From: Stentor coeruleus
Taxonomy: Eukaryota; Ciliophora; Heterotrichea; Heterotrichida; Stentoridae
Assembly (NCBI GenBank): GCA_001970955.1
Contig: MPUH01000178.1
Coordinates: 1 to 64,000, forward strand
Reading direction: 5' to 3'
Length of the DNA: 64,000 nucleotides
Position 1 is the stretch's first letter. The number at the start of each line of letters is the position of its first letter. The notes below the pieces were generated by a model, which saw only the letters and a list, made by a program, of their open reading frames with translations, had not been told where the DNA came from and searched no databases. Below, piece by piece: positions 42,521 to 52,805 of this stretch. The translations under genes were made by a program, and so were the position numbers.

Positions 42521-44638
42521 CTAAAAGAAATGAGCACAACAATGCAGGACCATTTGGACTAGGATGTTATTATCAAGCATTTGTATATGTGCTGCTCTTC
42601 CAATCATACTGTCTATGCTTTTCGTTTTAAGTTTAAGATTCACATCAATTCTATAGAGTTTGCTAGCTGTAATACGGTTTAATATATTACTAGCCATTTC
42701 TATATAAAGTCTCCCTTTTGGATCATTTGATGCTTTAGGGCCAACTTCAATACGAGCACTTTCAAATGGAGCATAACTGTCTTGATGGGCTCCAACAAAT
42801 GCTATGTATTTAAACCATTCTATACCTTTGGCCAAACTTAATGAGTATAAAAAAGAAGCTTTTGATTCTGTGTTATCAGTCATAGAAAGCTGTTTGAGGC
42901 ATTCACTTTTTTTCCACTTTTTTATTATCCATAATCCCGCATCAACTATTTTAGAAGTGTTGTACATATAACCCAAATGTGGTGAAGAAAAAGTAATGAA
43001 AAACTGGAATTTTTCTTGATATTCAGATAAATACGGTAAACTCGCTCTTATAATCAATCCTCCAAGCGAGTGTCCAATAAATGAAATTTTCTCTAATGAG
43101 TTCTTAGGACACCATTCATTTATATACTGTACAATCTCTTCAGAAAGTCTTTTCCCCATTTGTAAAATATTTCCTTCTGTTTCCCCTTCATTCATATGTG
43201 AACACATTAATATTGTATCTGGTCTACACAAAGCTACTTGATTCCTAATAAGCCTAACATCAAAAGAATTCCCTTGAAACCCATGGACAAAGACAATTAA
43301 ATGCGTAACTTTTGATCTATTATAAGTAAATTTAACCCAAGATGGATCATAATCAACTTCATCATCCTTATTAATTGAATAAACATCCATAAATAATATT
43401 GGGTGGAATTCAGGCTTAGGAAAATACCCAACGACTGATATTGGGATTTGTTCCATATTTTGATAATATTCTGATGTTCTTAGACTTCTTGATGCTGATT
43501 TGTGTATTGAAGCTAGGTTATGCTCACCTAATTGATTATAGTTATCGACTTGACATACTTTACGGAATATGCTTTCGCCCCAACGATCTTTAAGCCTTGT
43601 ATTATAGTCATACATAAGTGAAATAGCGATATGTTTTGGTACTTTTTGTAAGATTTCAATGAAATTATAAAGAAGGTAATGCATGCTCCCAGCAATTTCT
43701 TGTATTTCTAAAAGGATTTTTTCAGCAATTTTTGTAAGGTCAAGATTGTCTAGGGTTGAGCTGAATGACTCAGACTTAAGTTTTATAGAGTCTCTGGTAG
43801 AGTCTAATGATAGGTTTTCAAGAGGGATAATAGATTTGATGGTTTGATTAGCTTGACCAATTTTCAGATACTCTTCCCATTCATGAATCAGTCGCATGTT
43901 TTTGTTGTGTACTATAGTAAGAAGACGGATGTATTTTTCATGTACTTGGTCAATAAGCTCAGCTGTAGCATCAACTCCTGGAGGGAAAAACACTTCAGCA
44001 AGAGTCATTGGGATATTAAGCTCTTGAGAAGGCTTATTAGGCCCTTGAGTATTTTCTTCAATACTACTAACCATAGGTGTCGGTCTAAACCTAAAATCAA
44101 TCAGAAGCACATGTATAGTCGAGTTCATAAGGCAAAAATGAGAATCATCAAATATCATAGGGACAAACTGATTCACTCCTTCTATATAATTCAAAACCTG
44201 TATTTCTAAACTTGCTTCCTTTGTAAAAGGTGGAGGATTTTCCATAACTGATTTAAGCATTTTACCAGTAATTCTTCCACCTAAATCGCAATACATAAGA
44301 TTGCATTGTATTGTCAAATGGGGGATTTCAGATTCATTATTGACTTCAACTTCAGTTCTAAAAACTGCAATTTCGTTTAAATCCACATCTTCGTCACAAT
44401 ATTTTATATAAAAAGCTTGGGAATTATAGAAGATGTCTATAACTTGTCCTGGGATTCGAATAGAATTTTTAGGAGGGATGTCTGATGAATAAATATTATA
44501 AGGACTAGCTGAAAATTTCTTCCCACTCATTGTGTGGAAGATTTCAAATTGAAGATAGTAAAGGCCTTGTTGGAATAAGTCAATATTTCTAAAGCTCTCG
44601 AGGTGGACTACTATCTCAACAATAGCTCTTAGTGACAT
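42521..44638 (-). CDS. FAM135-like protein with DUF676 serine-esterase domain
   Basis: 705 residues from ATG 44638. The N-terminus (VEIVVHLESFRNIDLFQQGL and YYLQFEIF) matches the conserved start of FAM135 proteins (DUF3657). The C-terminal alpha/beta-hydrolase domain at about 440-665 is DUF676-type: HLIVFVHGFQGNSFDVRLIR, nucleophile elbow FIGHSLGGLIIRA (Ser at about 522), and FSSPHLGYMY. The nucleophile is intact; the family is predicted to be a lipase or acyl-esterase, with activity not well defined. No signal peptide or membrane helix, so probably cytosolic or peripheral to membranes. It ends 39 bp from the stop of the convergent ZNF598-like gene. Confidence 0.9.
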   Translation of the reverse strand: MSLRAIVEIVVHLESFRNIDLFQQGLYYLQFEIFHTMSGKKFSASPYNIYSSDIPPKNSIRIPGQVIDIFYNSQAFYIKYCDEDVDLNEIAVFRTEVEVNNESEIPHLTIQCNLMYCDLGGRITGKMLKSVMENPPPFTKEASLEIQVLNYIEGVNQFVPMIFDDSHFCLMNSTIHVLLIDFRFRPTPMVSSIEENTQGPNKPSQELNIPMTLAEVFFPPGVDATAELIDQVHEKYIRLLTIVHNKNMRLIHEWEEYLKIGQANQTIKSIIPLENLSLDSTRDSIKLKSESFSSTLDNLDLTKIAEKILLEIQEIAGSMHYLLYNFIEILQKVPKHIAISLMYDYNTRLKDRWGESIFRKVCQVDNYNQLGEHNLASIHKSASRSLRTSEYYQNMEQIPISVVGYFPKPEFHPILFMDVYSINKDDEVDYDPSWVKFTYNRSKVTHLIVFVHGFQGNSFDVRLIRNQVALCRPDTILMCSHMNEGETEGNILQMGKRLSEEIVQYINEWCPKNSLEKISFIGHSLGGLIIRASLPYLSEYQEKFQFFITFSSPHLGYMYNTSKIVDAGLWIIKKWKKSECLKQLSMTDNTESKASFLYSLSLAKGIEWFKYIAFVGAHQDSYAPFESARIEVGPKASNDPKGRLYIEMASNILNRITASKLYRIDVNLKLKTKSIDSMIGRAAHIQMLDNNILVQMVLHCCAHFF

Positions 44639-45518
44639 TTTTATTTGACTTGATGATAGTAATTTTATGATTGTCTAGGTGGAATACGAGGGAGGTTTAA
44701 GATGATAAAAAGCTTTTGATAATACGTAGAGGGTAAATATGTTTAGTTATTAGGGTTTAAAGATTTTATTATTTTTTGGTGTAAATCAAGTGAAAAGTGG
44801 CAGTTTCAGTGGATTTAGTTAAGATCATAAAGAAAAATCAGCGTATAAAGTATTATTTTGCATCAAAATCTTACAAAAAAATTTTTATGACAATATATGG
44901 CCTATATGAAAACTGTATTTGGAGTCGATATTATGTAAAGACTACTAAATAAAAGGATTAAATTAGAATACAAGAAGATGAGTGTCAATAATATAATATG
45001 AAAAAACAGTCCGCTTATGATAGGAAATTTATAAAAACTAAGAAAGAGTCATTAGCTGGCCTAATTTTGTAATGAAAATCATATAAGAAACCATAAAAAT
45101 CTTGTTGAAGCTGGTGTTTGTATATTAAATATGCTATAATTTCTAGCCATCAGAAGGCTAAAGATTAGAATTTGAATTCTTTGAAAAGTAGAAAACAGAA
45201 TCCGAATAAAAATTGTATATTGAAATAGGATATGATGAACCTTAGCATAAAATATGATAATCAAGCATTGTTACCCTTTTTGTTAGAAAAATACTAGACT
45301 TTCTAAAAAGTAAACCTTTTATTAGTTTGTATATAATAATTGATCTTTATTCTAACCATTGTAAGTAATAAACATTAGAGTTGATTATAAAATATGATCT
45401 TTTCTATAAGAAGATTATAATTTGATATATTATTTAGTGTATTTCAGGGATAAAATCGCAAATTCGGTTTTTTGCTAATTTTTTATAGTAATAAACGTTT
45501 AACTATTACATCATAATT
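44639..45518. other. Divergent promoter region
   Basis: 880 bp between divergent starts. G-rich and C-poor on the plus strand near 44640-44760. A plus-strand frame across 44894-45330 looks protein-like but has the stop density expected by chance, so I do not call a gene. Confidence 0.55.
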
Positions 45519-48185
45519 ATGGGATGCGCAGGAACCAAATACAAAAAGATCAAACCAGTAGAATCTAAACAAATGACAACTTCACTTATGTCTTTAAGCA
45601 TACGTAAAAAAAGTGTCTTCAATAGATCAATGGAACGCAAAAGAAGCAAATACAAAGAATTACTCGATAATCAATTAAAATATTCCCTGGAAGATTTTGA
45701 ACTAATTACTGGAATTTTAGAAACCCGTGAAAAAAATCCTTTAGAAAAAGTTGAAATCCGCAAAGTCCTCATCGACCATTTCTTATTTAACTCTTTGCCA
45801 ATAAAGAGTATCAACGCCTTAACAATAAATTTTTATTTGTACAATTACGATGAAGGGAAGACTGTTTTTATCCAATATTCCATAGGTCAGTATTTCTACA
45901 TCATAAACTCTGGTAGCGTAGAGATTATTATAAACGATGTAACAAGATCAGTCCTTACCAAAGGAGAATGCTTTGGTGAAATAGCTTTACTTCATGACAC
46001 TCTAAGAACAGCAACAGTAAAAACCCTTGAGCCAACATCATTATGGGTGTTAAGCCGGGAAGCATTTAAAAACGCAATTCACTCAGTAAGTAAATCAAAA
46101 TACTCTGACAATAAATCATTTTTGGATAACTCGCCTATATTTAAAATCTTAACCCCAGTACAAAAACTCTTAATGCTCGATCTATTAGTAAGCCAAGATT
46201 TTAAAGCAGGGGATAAAATCATCCAAGAAAATGATCCTGGGGACATTTTCTATATAATAAAAAAAGGTCATGTATCATGTTCAATTAAAAACATGGAGAT
46301 TCGAAAATTAGGACCAGGAGAATTTTTTGGTGAACAAGCACTTATATATAACACTCAAAGGACAGCAACAGTTAAAGCTTTAAGTAAATTATCAGTCTTA
46401 TCAATTGGTTCAGAAGATCTTCATGATGTACTTGGAAGTAAATTTCAAGATATAATTTATCGCAATAGTCAAAGAATAGCCTTTGAAAGAAGTAGTGTTT
46501 TCAAGAGTTTAACTCCAGCACAGCATGAAAAATGCTTACATTTCATTAAAATCGAATCTTATGGCCAGGACGAAATTGTTTTTAGAAAAGGGGATATCAA
46601 AGGGAAAAAAATCTATTTCGTCCTTAAAGGGGAAATACGTAGTGAATTCAATATATTAAATGTTTTTGATTGTATTGGGGATATTGAATTAAGAAAAGGT
46701 TTAGGGAAATATTCAGAGAATTGGGTAACAACTGCTGATACAGATTTAGCTGTTATTACAAGGGAAGATGTAGAAAAATGTATAGGTGGAGATTTAGAGA
46801 CAACAATATCATTTAATGATTTGATATCAGTATTAAGAAGGGTGAATATTTTTAGAGCATTATCACAAGAGAAATTAGAAGGGTTAATTGGGTATTTGAA
46901 AGTTGTGGAATTCCAAGCTGAGGAGATTATTTTCCAACAAGGGGATACTGGGGAGTCGTTTTTTATAGTAAAAGAAGGCCAAGTTGAAGTTTTTAAAGAT
47001 GGTGTGTATTTGAGGATGATAGCAAAAGATGACTTTTTTGGCGAAAGGTCGATAATGTTTAATGAACCAAGAACAGCAACAGTTAAAGCTAAAGTCCTAA
47101 CAAAATGCTGGACTTTAGGTAAAGGAGATTTTCTTAATATATTAGATGAACCTATACAAAGGCAACTGACTAGGAGGATTGAATTACAAAATGATGGTAT
47201 TGGGCTTTCTGATCTTGCTTTAGTCAGAGAAATCGGCCGTGGGAATTTTGGTAAAGTATTTTTGGTTTATGATGTGCAAAAGCAAGTTCCTTATGCTTTG
47301 AAATCTATATCACGATGGAAAATCAATGAATATAAGATTTTTGATAATGTTTTATTAGAAAGACAAATTTTGTTACAGTTGGATCATCCTATGCTTATGA
47401 AACTTGTAAAAACTTTTAAGGATTATCATAGGGTGTATTTTCTGTGTGAGTTTGTTAGGGGGATTGATTTGTTTGATGTTATGAGAGAACTTGAACAAAT
47501 TGATGAGGAAAAGTCGGTTTTTTATATATCGTGTTTACTTTTGGTATTGAAGTTTTTGCATGAAAGGCGCATTGTGTATAGAGATCTTAAACCTGAAAAT
47601 GTTATGATTGATGAAGAAGGATACCCTAAACTTATTGATTTCGGCACGGCTAAGATTATAAAGAATAGGACTTTTACTGTTATGGGAACACCGCACTATA
47701 TGGCCCCTGAAATAATCAAAGGTACAGGCTATGGTATTGAAGCTGATTTATGGAGTCTTGGGGTGATGCTTTATGAGTTTCTCTTTTGCTCTTTACCTTT
47801 TGCTGATGATGAGCAAGATACATTTAAAATCTATAAACGCATACAAGAAGATTCTTTACGCTTACCTTTGCCCAGTACAAAATTTGGTTGCCGTAGTCTA
47901 TTAGAGAAACTTCTTAACAAAAATCCTTCAATGCGTGGGAATTGTGAATCTGTTATGAAACATGGGTGGTTTTTTGGGGTAAATTGGGATAAGTTTTTAG
48001 CTAAGCAAAATAAAGCACCTTATATACCTGATATTAGTGACCCTATTGGGGATTTAGCTAGTGTGAATATTGAAGGAGAAACTTTACCTGATATAAGAAC
48101 ACAGATTTATGAATTAGAAATAAAAGAACCTGTACCAGAAATAACGAAAAATCAGGCACCGAAAGATTGGGATGCAGATTTTTAA
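45519..48185 (+). CDS. cGMP-dependent protein kinase-like (four CNB domains plus AGC kinase)
   Basis: 888 residues, unbroken. It begins MGCAGTKYKK, a good N-myristoylation site with an adjacent Cys for palmitoylation, so membrane attachment is likely. Four cyclic-nucleotide-binding domains lie at about 95-190, 205-310, 325-425 and 440-545. Phosphate-binding cassettes are good in CNB1 (FGEIALLHDTLRTATV), CNB2 (FGEQALIYNTQRTATV) and CNB4 (FGERSIMFNEPRTATV), but CNB3 (DCIGDIELRKGLGKYSENW) lacks the FGE...R-T-A pattern. The kinase spans about 565-820: IGRGNFGKV, YALKSI, YRDLKPENV, DFGTAK, MGTPHYMAPE. The four-domain layout with a degenerate third matches alveolate PKG. Expected ligand: cGMP. Confidence 0.92.
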   Translation: MGCAGTKYKKIKPVESKQMTTSLMSLSIRKKSVFNRSMERKRSKYKELLDNQLKYSLEDFELITGILETREKNPLEKVEIRKVLIDHFLFNSLPIKSINALTINFYLYNYDEGKTVFIQYSIGQYFYIINSGSVEIIINDVTRSVLTKGECFGEIALLHDTLRTATVKTLEPTSLWVLSREAFKNAIHSVSKSKYSDNKSFLDNSPIFKILTPVQKLLMLDLLVSQDFKAGDKIIQENDPGDIFYIIKKGHVSCSIKNMEIRKLGPGEFFGEQALIYNTQRTATVKALSKLSVLSIGSEDLHDVLGSKFQDIIYRNSQRIAFERSSVFKSLTPAQHEKCLHFIKIESYGQDEIVFRKGDIKGKKIYFVLKGEIRSEFNILNVFDCIGDIELRKGLGKYSENWVTTADTDLAVITREDVEKCIGGDLETTISFNDLISVLRRVNIFRALSQEKLEGLIGYLKVVEFQAEEIIFQQGDTGESFFIVKEGQVEVFKDGVYLRMIAKDDFFGERSIMFNEPRTATVKAKVLTKCWTLGKGDFLNILDEPIQRQLTRRIELQNDGIGLSDLALVREIGRGNFGKVFLVYDVQKQVPYALKSISRWKINEYKIFDNVLLERQILLQLDHPMLMKLVKTFKDYHRVYFLCEFVRGIDLFDVMRELEQIDEEKSVFYISCLLLVLKFLHERRIVYRDLKPENVMIDEEGYPKLIDFGTAKIIKNRTFTVMGTPHYMAPEIIKGTGYGIEADLWSLGVMLYEFLFCSLPFADDEQDTFKIYKRIQEDSLRLPLPSTKFGCRSLLEKLLNKNPSMRGNCESVMKHGWFFGVNWDKFLAKQNKAPYIPDISDPIGDLASVNIEGETLPDIRTQIYELEIKEPVPEITKNQAPKDWDADF

Positions 48186-48738
48186 TGCTCATGCTTATAT
48201 AAGGTGGCTTATAATTATTAATTTAATATTATATATAAGTTTTTAAGAGGAATCATAAATATGAGATAGAATTAAATAGATTAAAATGGATTAAAAAGAT
48301 TATAATGCTTTTTTGAAGAGGGTTTGCTTGAAAATAAAGAGATTTTGTGTAATAAATATACAATTTTTTAAAATGATGATATGCTGTGTTGTAGAATAAT
48401 TATGAGATTATCATTTACATCCATTTTAATCATAAAAAATGAAATATTAATTTTGATTTGAAGTAGATCTTAGCATTGTGAATAATTTTCATAATTATTA
48501 TTACTATTACTTATTTAGCACTAATCATTAGCTTGTATTTTTAAGTAAAACAAATAAATACAAAGCGAATTTACTACAAAAAAAAAGCATGAACATTTAC
48601 AAATTAAAAACACAAAATCTCCATAAATTGTGTTCATATATCTTAATAAATAAAACTTATATCAAAATATAAATCCAAAATCGCTAAATAGCATCAAGAC
48701 TTAAATTTAATTCTCTAAAGCAAATGTTAATTACATAA
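48186..48738. other. Spacer between convergent genes
   Basis: 553 bp between two convergent stops. The left part has more G than C and the right part more C than G on the plus strand, following the general flank skew. No gene seen. Confidence 0.6.
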
Positions 48739-50112
48739 TCACTTCTGATAAAAAGACTCTTCCAAAAGCAAGCTCTCATTCAACTCCTTATTAAACTTAA
48801 ACAAGGCACTTTTCGCTAACTGTGTCTTCCTTCTCAACTTCCTATCAACCTCAAGTCTTCCTTGCGGAACTGGTGCAGCACAATGAGCATCCAACACCGC
48901 CTTATAATTTTTATTTTTAGCATTAATTTTCATTCTCAACTCTTTCGCGAGCATTTTTTTCGACTTCAATTTCCCATGTAAATTCGCCATAATTTCAAGT
49001 TCTTTTTCCCCAAGCATCTCAAAAATCGTCTCTTTTTTCAGCAATAAAATATCACTATTTTCCTTACATAATGCTTTGTATTTTCGTTTTCTATTAGTAA
49101 AAACCTCACTTTCCCCAAAAAAATCTCCTTGGAGGACAGTTTTAACTGGAAGTTCATAAGTTTTTTTTTGCACAAGCATTTCTTTCCCCGCATGAGTTGT
49201 AGGGATGCTTTTTTTATCTATAACGGTAACATGGGCTAATAATTGAACTGAACCTTCTTTTATAAAATAAACTCCTGTAGTATCTTGTCCTTCTAAATAC
49301 ACAGAATTATTCTTATCATAATGTATAAATAACATATTCCAAGCTAAAGTTTCTAACCTTGCACTAAGCAGATCTTTGAAAAAAGGTATAGTTTTCAACA
49401 TAGTTACAACTGTTACTCTTTGTTTATGTTTTTGTCTAAAAATACTAACAAGATAATCTTCTTTCATAAGTTTTAAAGTGATAACTTTATCTATAGCTAT
49501 AACACTTGCTGTTCTTAAACAATTTGCTTCTAAAGCAGTTTCACCAATAACATTTGTAGAGCCTAAAACATTTAAACACCCATACATTCCTTGTTTATAT
49601 ATACCAACTCTTCCTTTCCAAATAATAAACATTCTATCAGCAACTTCGCCTTCATTTATTAAAGCTTGTCCTGATTCGAATTCTTGAGTTGATAGCTTTG
49701 AGCAGACTTCATTGCAAACATAATCACTGAATGATTTAAAGAATACACAAGAACGACACCATGATATAAGCTCATTATTTTCATAAGAGTCACGGATTTT
49801 ATAAGGTTTTGAGCATATTTTGCTGATATCAACTTCATAAGGTTTATCTAGTAATTTTGTTTTAAAGTCATGTCTTTCAAGAAGCCATTGAGGGAAAATA
49901 CTATGATGGACTGAAGTTTTACGTTTTATAGGCTTTAGTGGTATGTGGGATAGAGGAGGGGAGTATATAGAGTTTGGGGATGAAGATATATTAGAAATGC
50001 TTAGGTTTGATATTGAGGAGTAGAATTTCTTTTGTTTAAATTTAAATGATGGGGAGATAACAGGTGCTAGAACTGCTTCTGACCTTTGATGATGGTTCCT
50101 AGCTTTTTCCAT
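48739..50112 (-). CDS. Cyclic-nucleotide-binding protein without kinase domain, two CNB domains
   Basis: 457 residues. The start is set at ATG 50112 (MEKARNHHQRS); the open frame reaches six codons further to a TTG. A disordered Ser/Pro-rich head (about 1-100) precedes CNB1 (about 120-215: LINEGEVADRMFIIWKGRVG, cassette IGETALEANCLRTASV) and CNB2 (about 240-370: VYLEGQDTTGVYFIKEGSVQ, cassette FFGESEVFTNRKRKYKA, which lacks the R-T-A core). The tail is basic and helical with no kinase or channel. Possible regulatory subunit or scaffold in cNMP signalling; CNB2 may not bind nucleotide. It converges with the PKG-like gene and diverges from the next gene with only 47 bp between start codons. Confidence 0.85.
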   Translation of the reverse strand: MEKARNHHQRSEAVLAPVISPSFKFKQKKFYSSISNLSISNISSSPNSIYSPPLSHIPLKPIKRKTSVHHSIFPQWLLERHDFKTKLLDKPYEVDISKICSKPYKIRDSYENNELISWCRSCVFFKSFSDYVCNEVCSKLSTQEFESGQALINEGEVADRMFIIWKGRVGIYKQGMYGCLNVLGSTNVIGETALEANCLRTASVIAIDKVITLKLMKEDYLVSIFRQKHKQRVTVVTMLKTIPFFKDLLSARLETLAWNMLFIHYDKNNSVYLEGQDTTGVYFIKEGSVQLLAHVTVIDKKSIPTTHAGKEMLVQKKTYELPVKTVLQGDFFGESEVFTNRKRKYKALCKENSDILLLKKETIFEMLGEKELEIMANLHGKLKSKKMLAKELRMKINAKNKNYKAVLDAHCAAPVPQGRLEVDRKLRRKTQLAKSALFKFNKELNESLLLEESFYQK

Positions 50113-50159
50113 TATTATTGGGAACAGCAAGACACAGAAATAAACTATAGGGAATAAAA

Positions 50160-50777
50160 ATGTGTCATATTAATAATATGAGCAGCTTTCTCAAGCAGAA
50201 GGTGTTTAATTTCAACAAGGATTACAGCATATCGCCAAAAAGCCATAGGAAATCTCCTTACCGCTTGCATTTGTCCACACAAGTCAACATAGTAAAATTG
50301 AAATTCCCTCACGAACTTGAACCTTTAGATTATCGAGTGCCCCTTCAAAATTCAAATCCTTTAACAAGCATTGGTTTAATAGTAACTGAAAAAACAAAAT
50401 TCCCAGTTTCTACTGTATGCGAAGCAATAAACTTTTCAGATAATAATGATTCACATAGAAAAAACAGTATAAGCATATTGGAACATAGAAAAAAAAACTC
50501 GATTTCTGAGCTGAGGAAATTCAAAAGACAGTCTTTTGATTGTACTGAAAAAATAGATAAAGGCAGCCTTGGGGCTTGCAATAGAAATATGGGTTTAGAA
50601 ACCCAAAATGGGCTTTTTTCTACGACACATAATGATTTTAATGGTTTGATTAATACAGATATGAAATTAAGAGGTAATATGAGGAAAACTTATATGGAAT
50701 GTAAACAAGCTAAATTGTTTCCTAAAGTGTTACCAATGATTAGCGCTTGTGTTTCAGTTCAGACTGAAGATACATAA
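50160..50777 (+). CDS. Hypothetical protein, 205 aa
   Basis: Open frame from ATG 50160 (MCHINNMSSFLKQKVFNFNK); the ATG six codons later is an alternative. The product is basic, Ser/Asn-rich and probably disordered, with SPKSHRKSPYRLHLSTQVNI near the start and an odd repeat-like SHRKNSISILEHRKKNSIS at about 94-112. No domain recognised. Its start lies 47 bp from that of the divergent CNB protein, so the two must share promoter DNA. Real gene likely because of length and the C-rich flank; function unknown. Confidence 0.6.
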   Translation: MCHINNMSSFLKQKVFNFNKDYSISPKSHRKSPYRLHLSTQVNIVKLKFPHELEPLDYRVPLQNSNPLTSIGLIVTEKTKFPVSTVCEAINFSDNNDSHRKNSISILEHRKKNSISELRKFKRQSFDCTEKIDKGSLGACNRNMGLETQNGLFSTTHNDFNGLINTDMKLRGNMRKTYMECKQAKLFPKVLPMISACVSVQTEDT

Positions 50778-51060
50778 TAGATTATATATAATTATTAATT
50801 ATATTTATGATGTTTTTAATATATAATACTATATTTTTATTGCCAAAGTATCAAAAAGTTCTACCTATTTTAATTCAAAAAGTGTTATTTATAGTGTTCA
50901 TTATACTCTTTTATAGTAAGTTTGATTTATTGTCTATGTCTTTATGCTTAGAATTTTAATTTTATATTGAAAAGCCTTTATGCAAGATATCAACCTACCC
51001 AAAACCCATTAAGAGTTAATTTCACAACTTGAATATTTTATAATCACAATAATATTTATT

Positions 51061-51540
51061 ATGGATATTATATTGATCTGTCCTGACAAAAAAAAGGAAC
51101 ATAAAATTTCTCATCAGCTTCTATCTGAAAGAGTTAAAGAGATTAGAGATTATTGTAGTACAAAACCTTCATTTATTTACTATTCAATCCGTCGAAAATC
51201 TAAAAAAGCTATAATATTTAGAACACATAAACAAGTATTGGGAGGTCGAATATATCATGTGCACCCTAAAAAAGATTACAGAAACCCTTATTCAAAACTT
51301 TATACAAACTTAAGATACATTCAGAATCTAAATAAAAAATACAGTACTTATAATTTACCAAAAAAAAAAATCGCCGATGATTTTGATGATATAAAAATTG
51401 AGCCTGAAATAGATGAGAAATATTTTGCCAAGAAAAAAACTTTTTTAAAGGGTAAAGCTATAGGGTTTAATCATAACAAGAAATGTGCTTCTGTTGAAAA
51501 TTGGATAACCAACATTTATTTCGATGATAAATTAGATTAG
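51061..51540 (+). CDS. Orphan basic protein, 159 aa, first of a tandem pair
   Basis: Open frame from ATG 51061 (MDIILICPDKKKEHKISHQL). A Lys-rich soluble protein without known domains. Marked segments: ICPDKKK-EHKISHQLLS at the start, YHVHPKKDYRNPYSKLYTNL in the middle, and EIDEKYFAKKKTFLKGK near the end. All three are shared with the broken copy at 51885-52340, so the frame is under shared constraint and is a true gene family. It stands in a gene-sparse stretch. Function unknown. Confidence 0.7.
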   Translation: MDIILICPDKKKEHKISHQLLSERVKEIRDYCSTKPSFIYYSIRRKSKKAIIFRTHKQVLGGRIYHVHPKKDYRNPYSKLYTNLRYIQNLNKKYSTYNLPKKKIADDFDDIKIEPEIDEKYFAKKKTFLKGKAIGFNHNKKCASVENWITNIYFDDKLD

Positions 51541-51884
51541 ATTATTAATATGATTTATTTATCGCTTGAAACCTTCTCCTTAGAGAGACTATGACTATAA
51601 TATATTACAATTAATATAATAAAATATATATTTTAGTTTATACATTATTTGATTATATAATGATAATTAATTTTTATGAGATTATAATTTATCGTTATTT
51701 AAACATATAATAATATTTACATAATTGGCGTTTTTTGTTTTAACAATTATTAAATTTATATTCATTATTATAAATTGTAGCTGTTTTCACTAATTATTGT
51801 TTATGCTTCTGTGCTATCTATACTTTCGTTTGATGATTTATTTTATATACCCATTAAACATTTATTATACTAATTATTTTTATT
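51541..51884. other. Spacer between tandem paralogues
   Basis: 344 bp of AT-rich spacer; no gene. The bases directly before the two paralogues' start codons resemble each other, so some upstream DNA was probably copied with the gene. Confidence 0.5.
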
Positions 51885-52340
51885 ATGAATAACATATTGA
51901 TCTGTCCTGACAAGAAAAAAAATCACAAAATTTCCCACCAGCTTCTATCTAAAAAAGCTATAGAAATTAGAGATAAATGCTACACTACTTATTTTAAAAA
52001 TAGTATAACACTTGATGCAAGAAAATGTCGAAAATTTAAAAGTTGGGGATATCATGTGCACCCAAAAATAGATGAGAGAAACCCTTTTTCAAAATTTTAT
52101 TCAAGGTTAAGATATAACTTCACTTTGAAAATTAGTAGAAAATATTGAACTTTTCCTTTGCCAGAAAAAAATAAATCTCAAGATATTGAAAAAATAAATG
52201 CTGAAACTAAAATTGAAATTGATGAAAAATATTTTACTAAGAAAAAATTGTTTTTAAAGGATAAAACTATGAATATTGGAGAGAATAAGAAAAGCATTTC
52301 TGTTGAAAATGAGATAATTCGTATTTATTTTGAAAGATAA
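51885..52340 (+). pseudogene. Tandem paralogue of the orphan gene, stopped by one in-frame TGA
   Basis: Aligned with the gene 0.8 kb upstream, the frame runs MNNILICPDKKKNHKISHQL, then YHVHPKIDERNPFSKFYSRL, and NFTLKISRKY. A TGA at 52146-52148 then stops it where the intact copy has Ser (KKYSTYNLPKKK versus RKY-stop-TFPLPEKN). The same frame continues past it to EIDEKYFTKKKLFLKDK and SVENEIIRIYFER at 52340. TCA to TGA is one base change. There is no frame shift and the two copies differ at many sites, so the duplication is not recent though the stop may be. Nothing suggests that TGA is decoded. Confidence 0.75.
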
Positions 52341-52805
52341 AAAATATTTATTTATCTGACTAATAATATGATAATTTTGTAGTTTCTTAATTAGATGTAT
52401 TAATAAAACTGGATTCCAATAGTTATTTATGCTATATACTAGCTATACACTTTTAAGTATTAATGATTCATGTTGATGCGCTTTATTTTCTTGAATTATT
52501 GATTAAAATGAAATACTTTAGGTTTGCTCATAACGATTTAATATGCACACTTTTTTCTTGAAAATTATTTATGTCCATTATCTATAATTTTAGAATTTGA
52601 AACATGCTTATAATATATTATCCAATTAAATCTCTCATAATATTATAGTAAGTATAATAATCAATTTATAATATAGCTCCAAAAACAATAAAACTTCTTA
52701 GTAATATCAAATTCTTATAGAATTTAATGCTGAAATTTAACATAAATTTCTTTTAAATACAAGAAACCCTGAAATTTTATTGTAAATTTTTAAATATCTA
52801 TCTAA
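52341..52805. other. Spacer
   Basis: 465 bp of AT-rich spacer between a plus-strand relic and the convergent TSR1 gene; no gene seen. Confidence 0.6.

Noticed and set aside
44894-45330. A single plus-strand frame of about 146 codons that reads as protein if all stops are sense codons
   Set aside because: It has about eleven stops, which is what random DNA of this base composition would give; residue content is that of translated AT-rich spacer.
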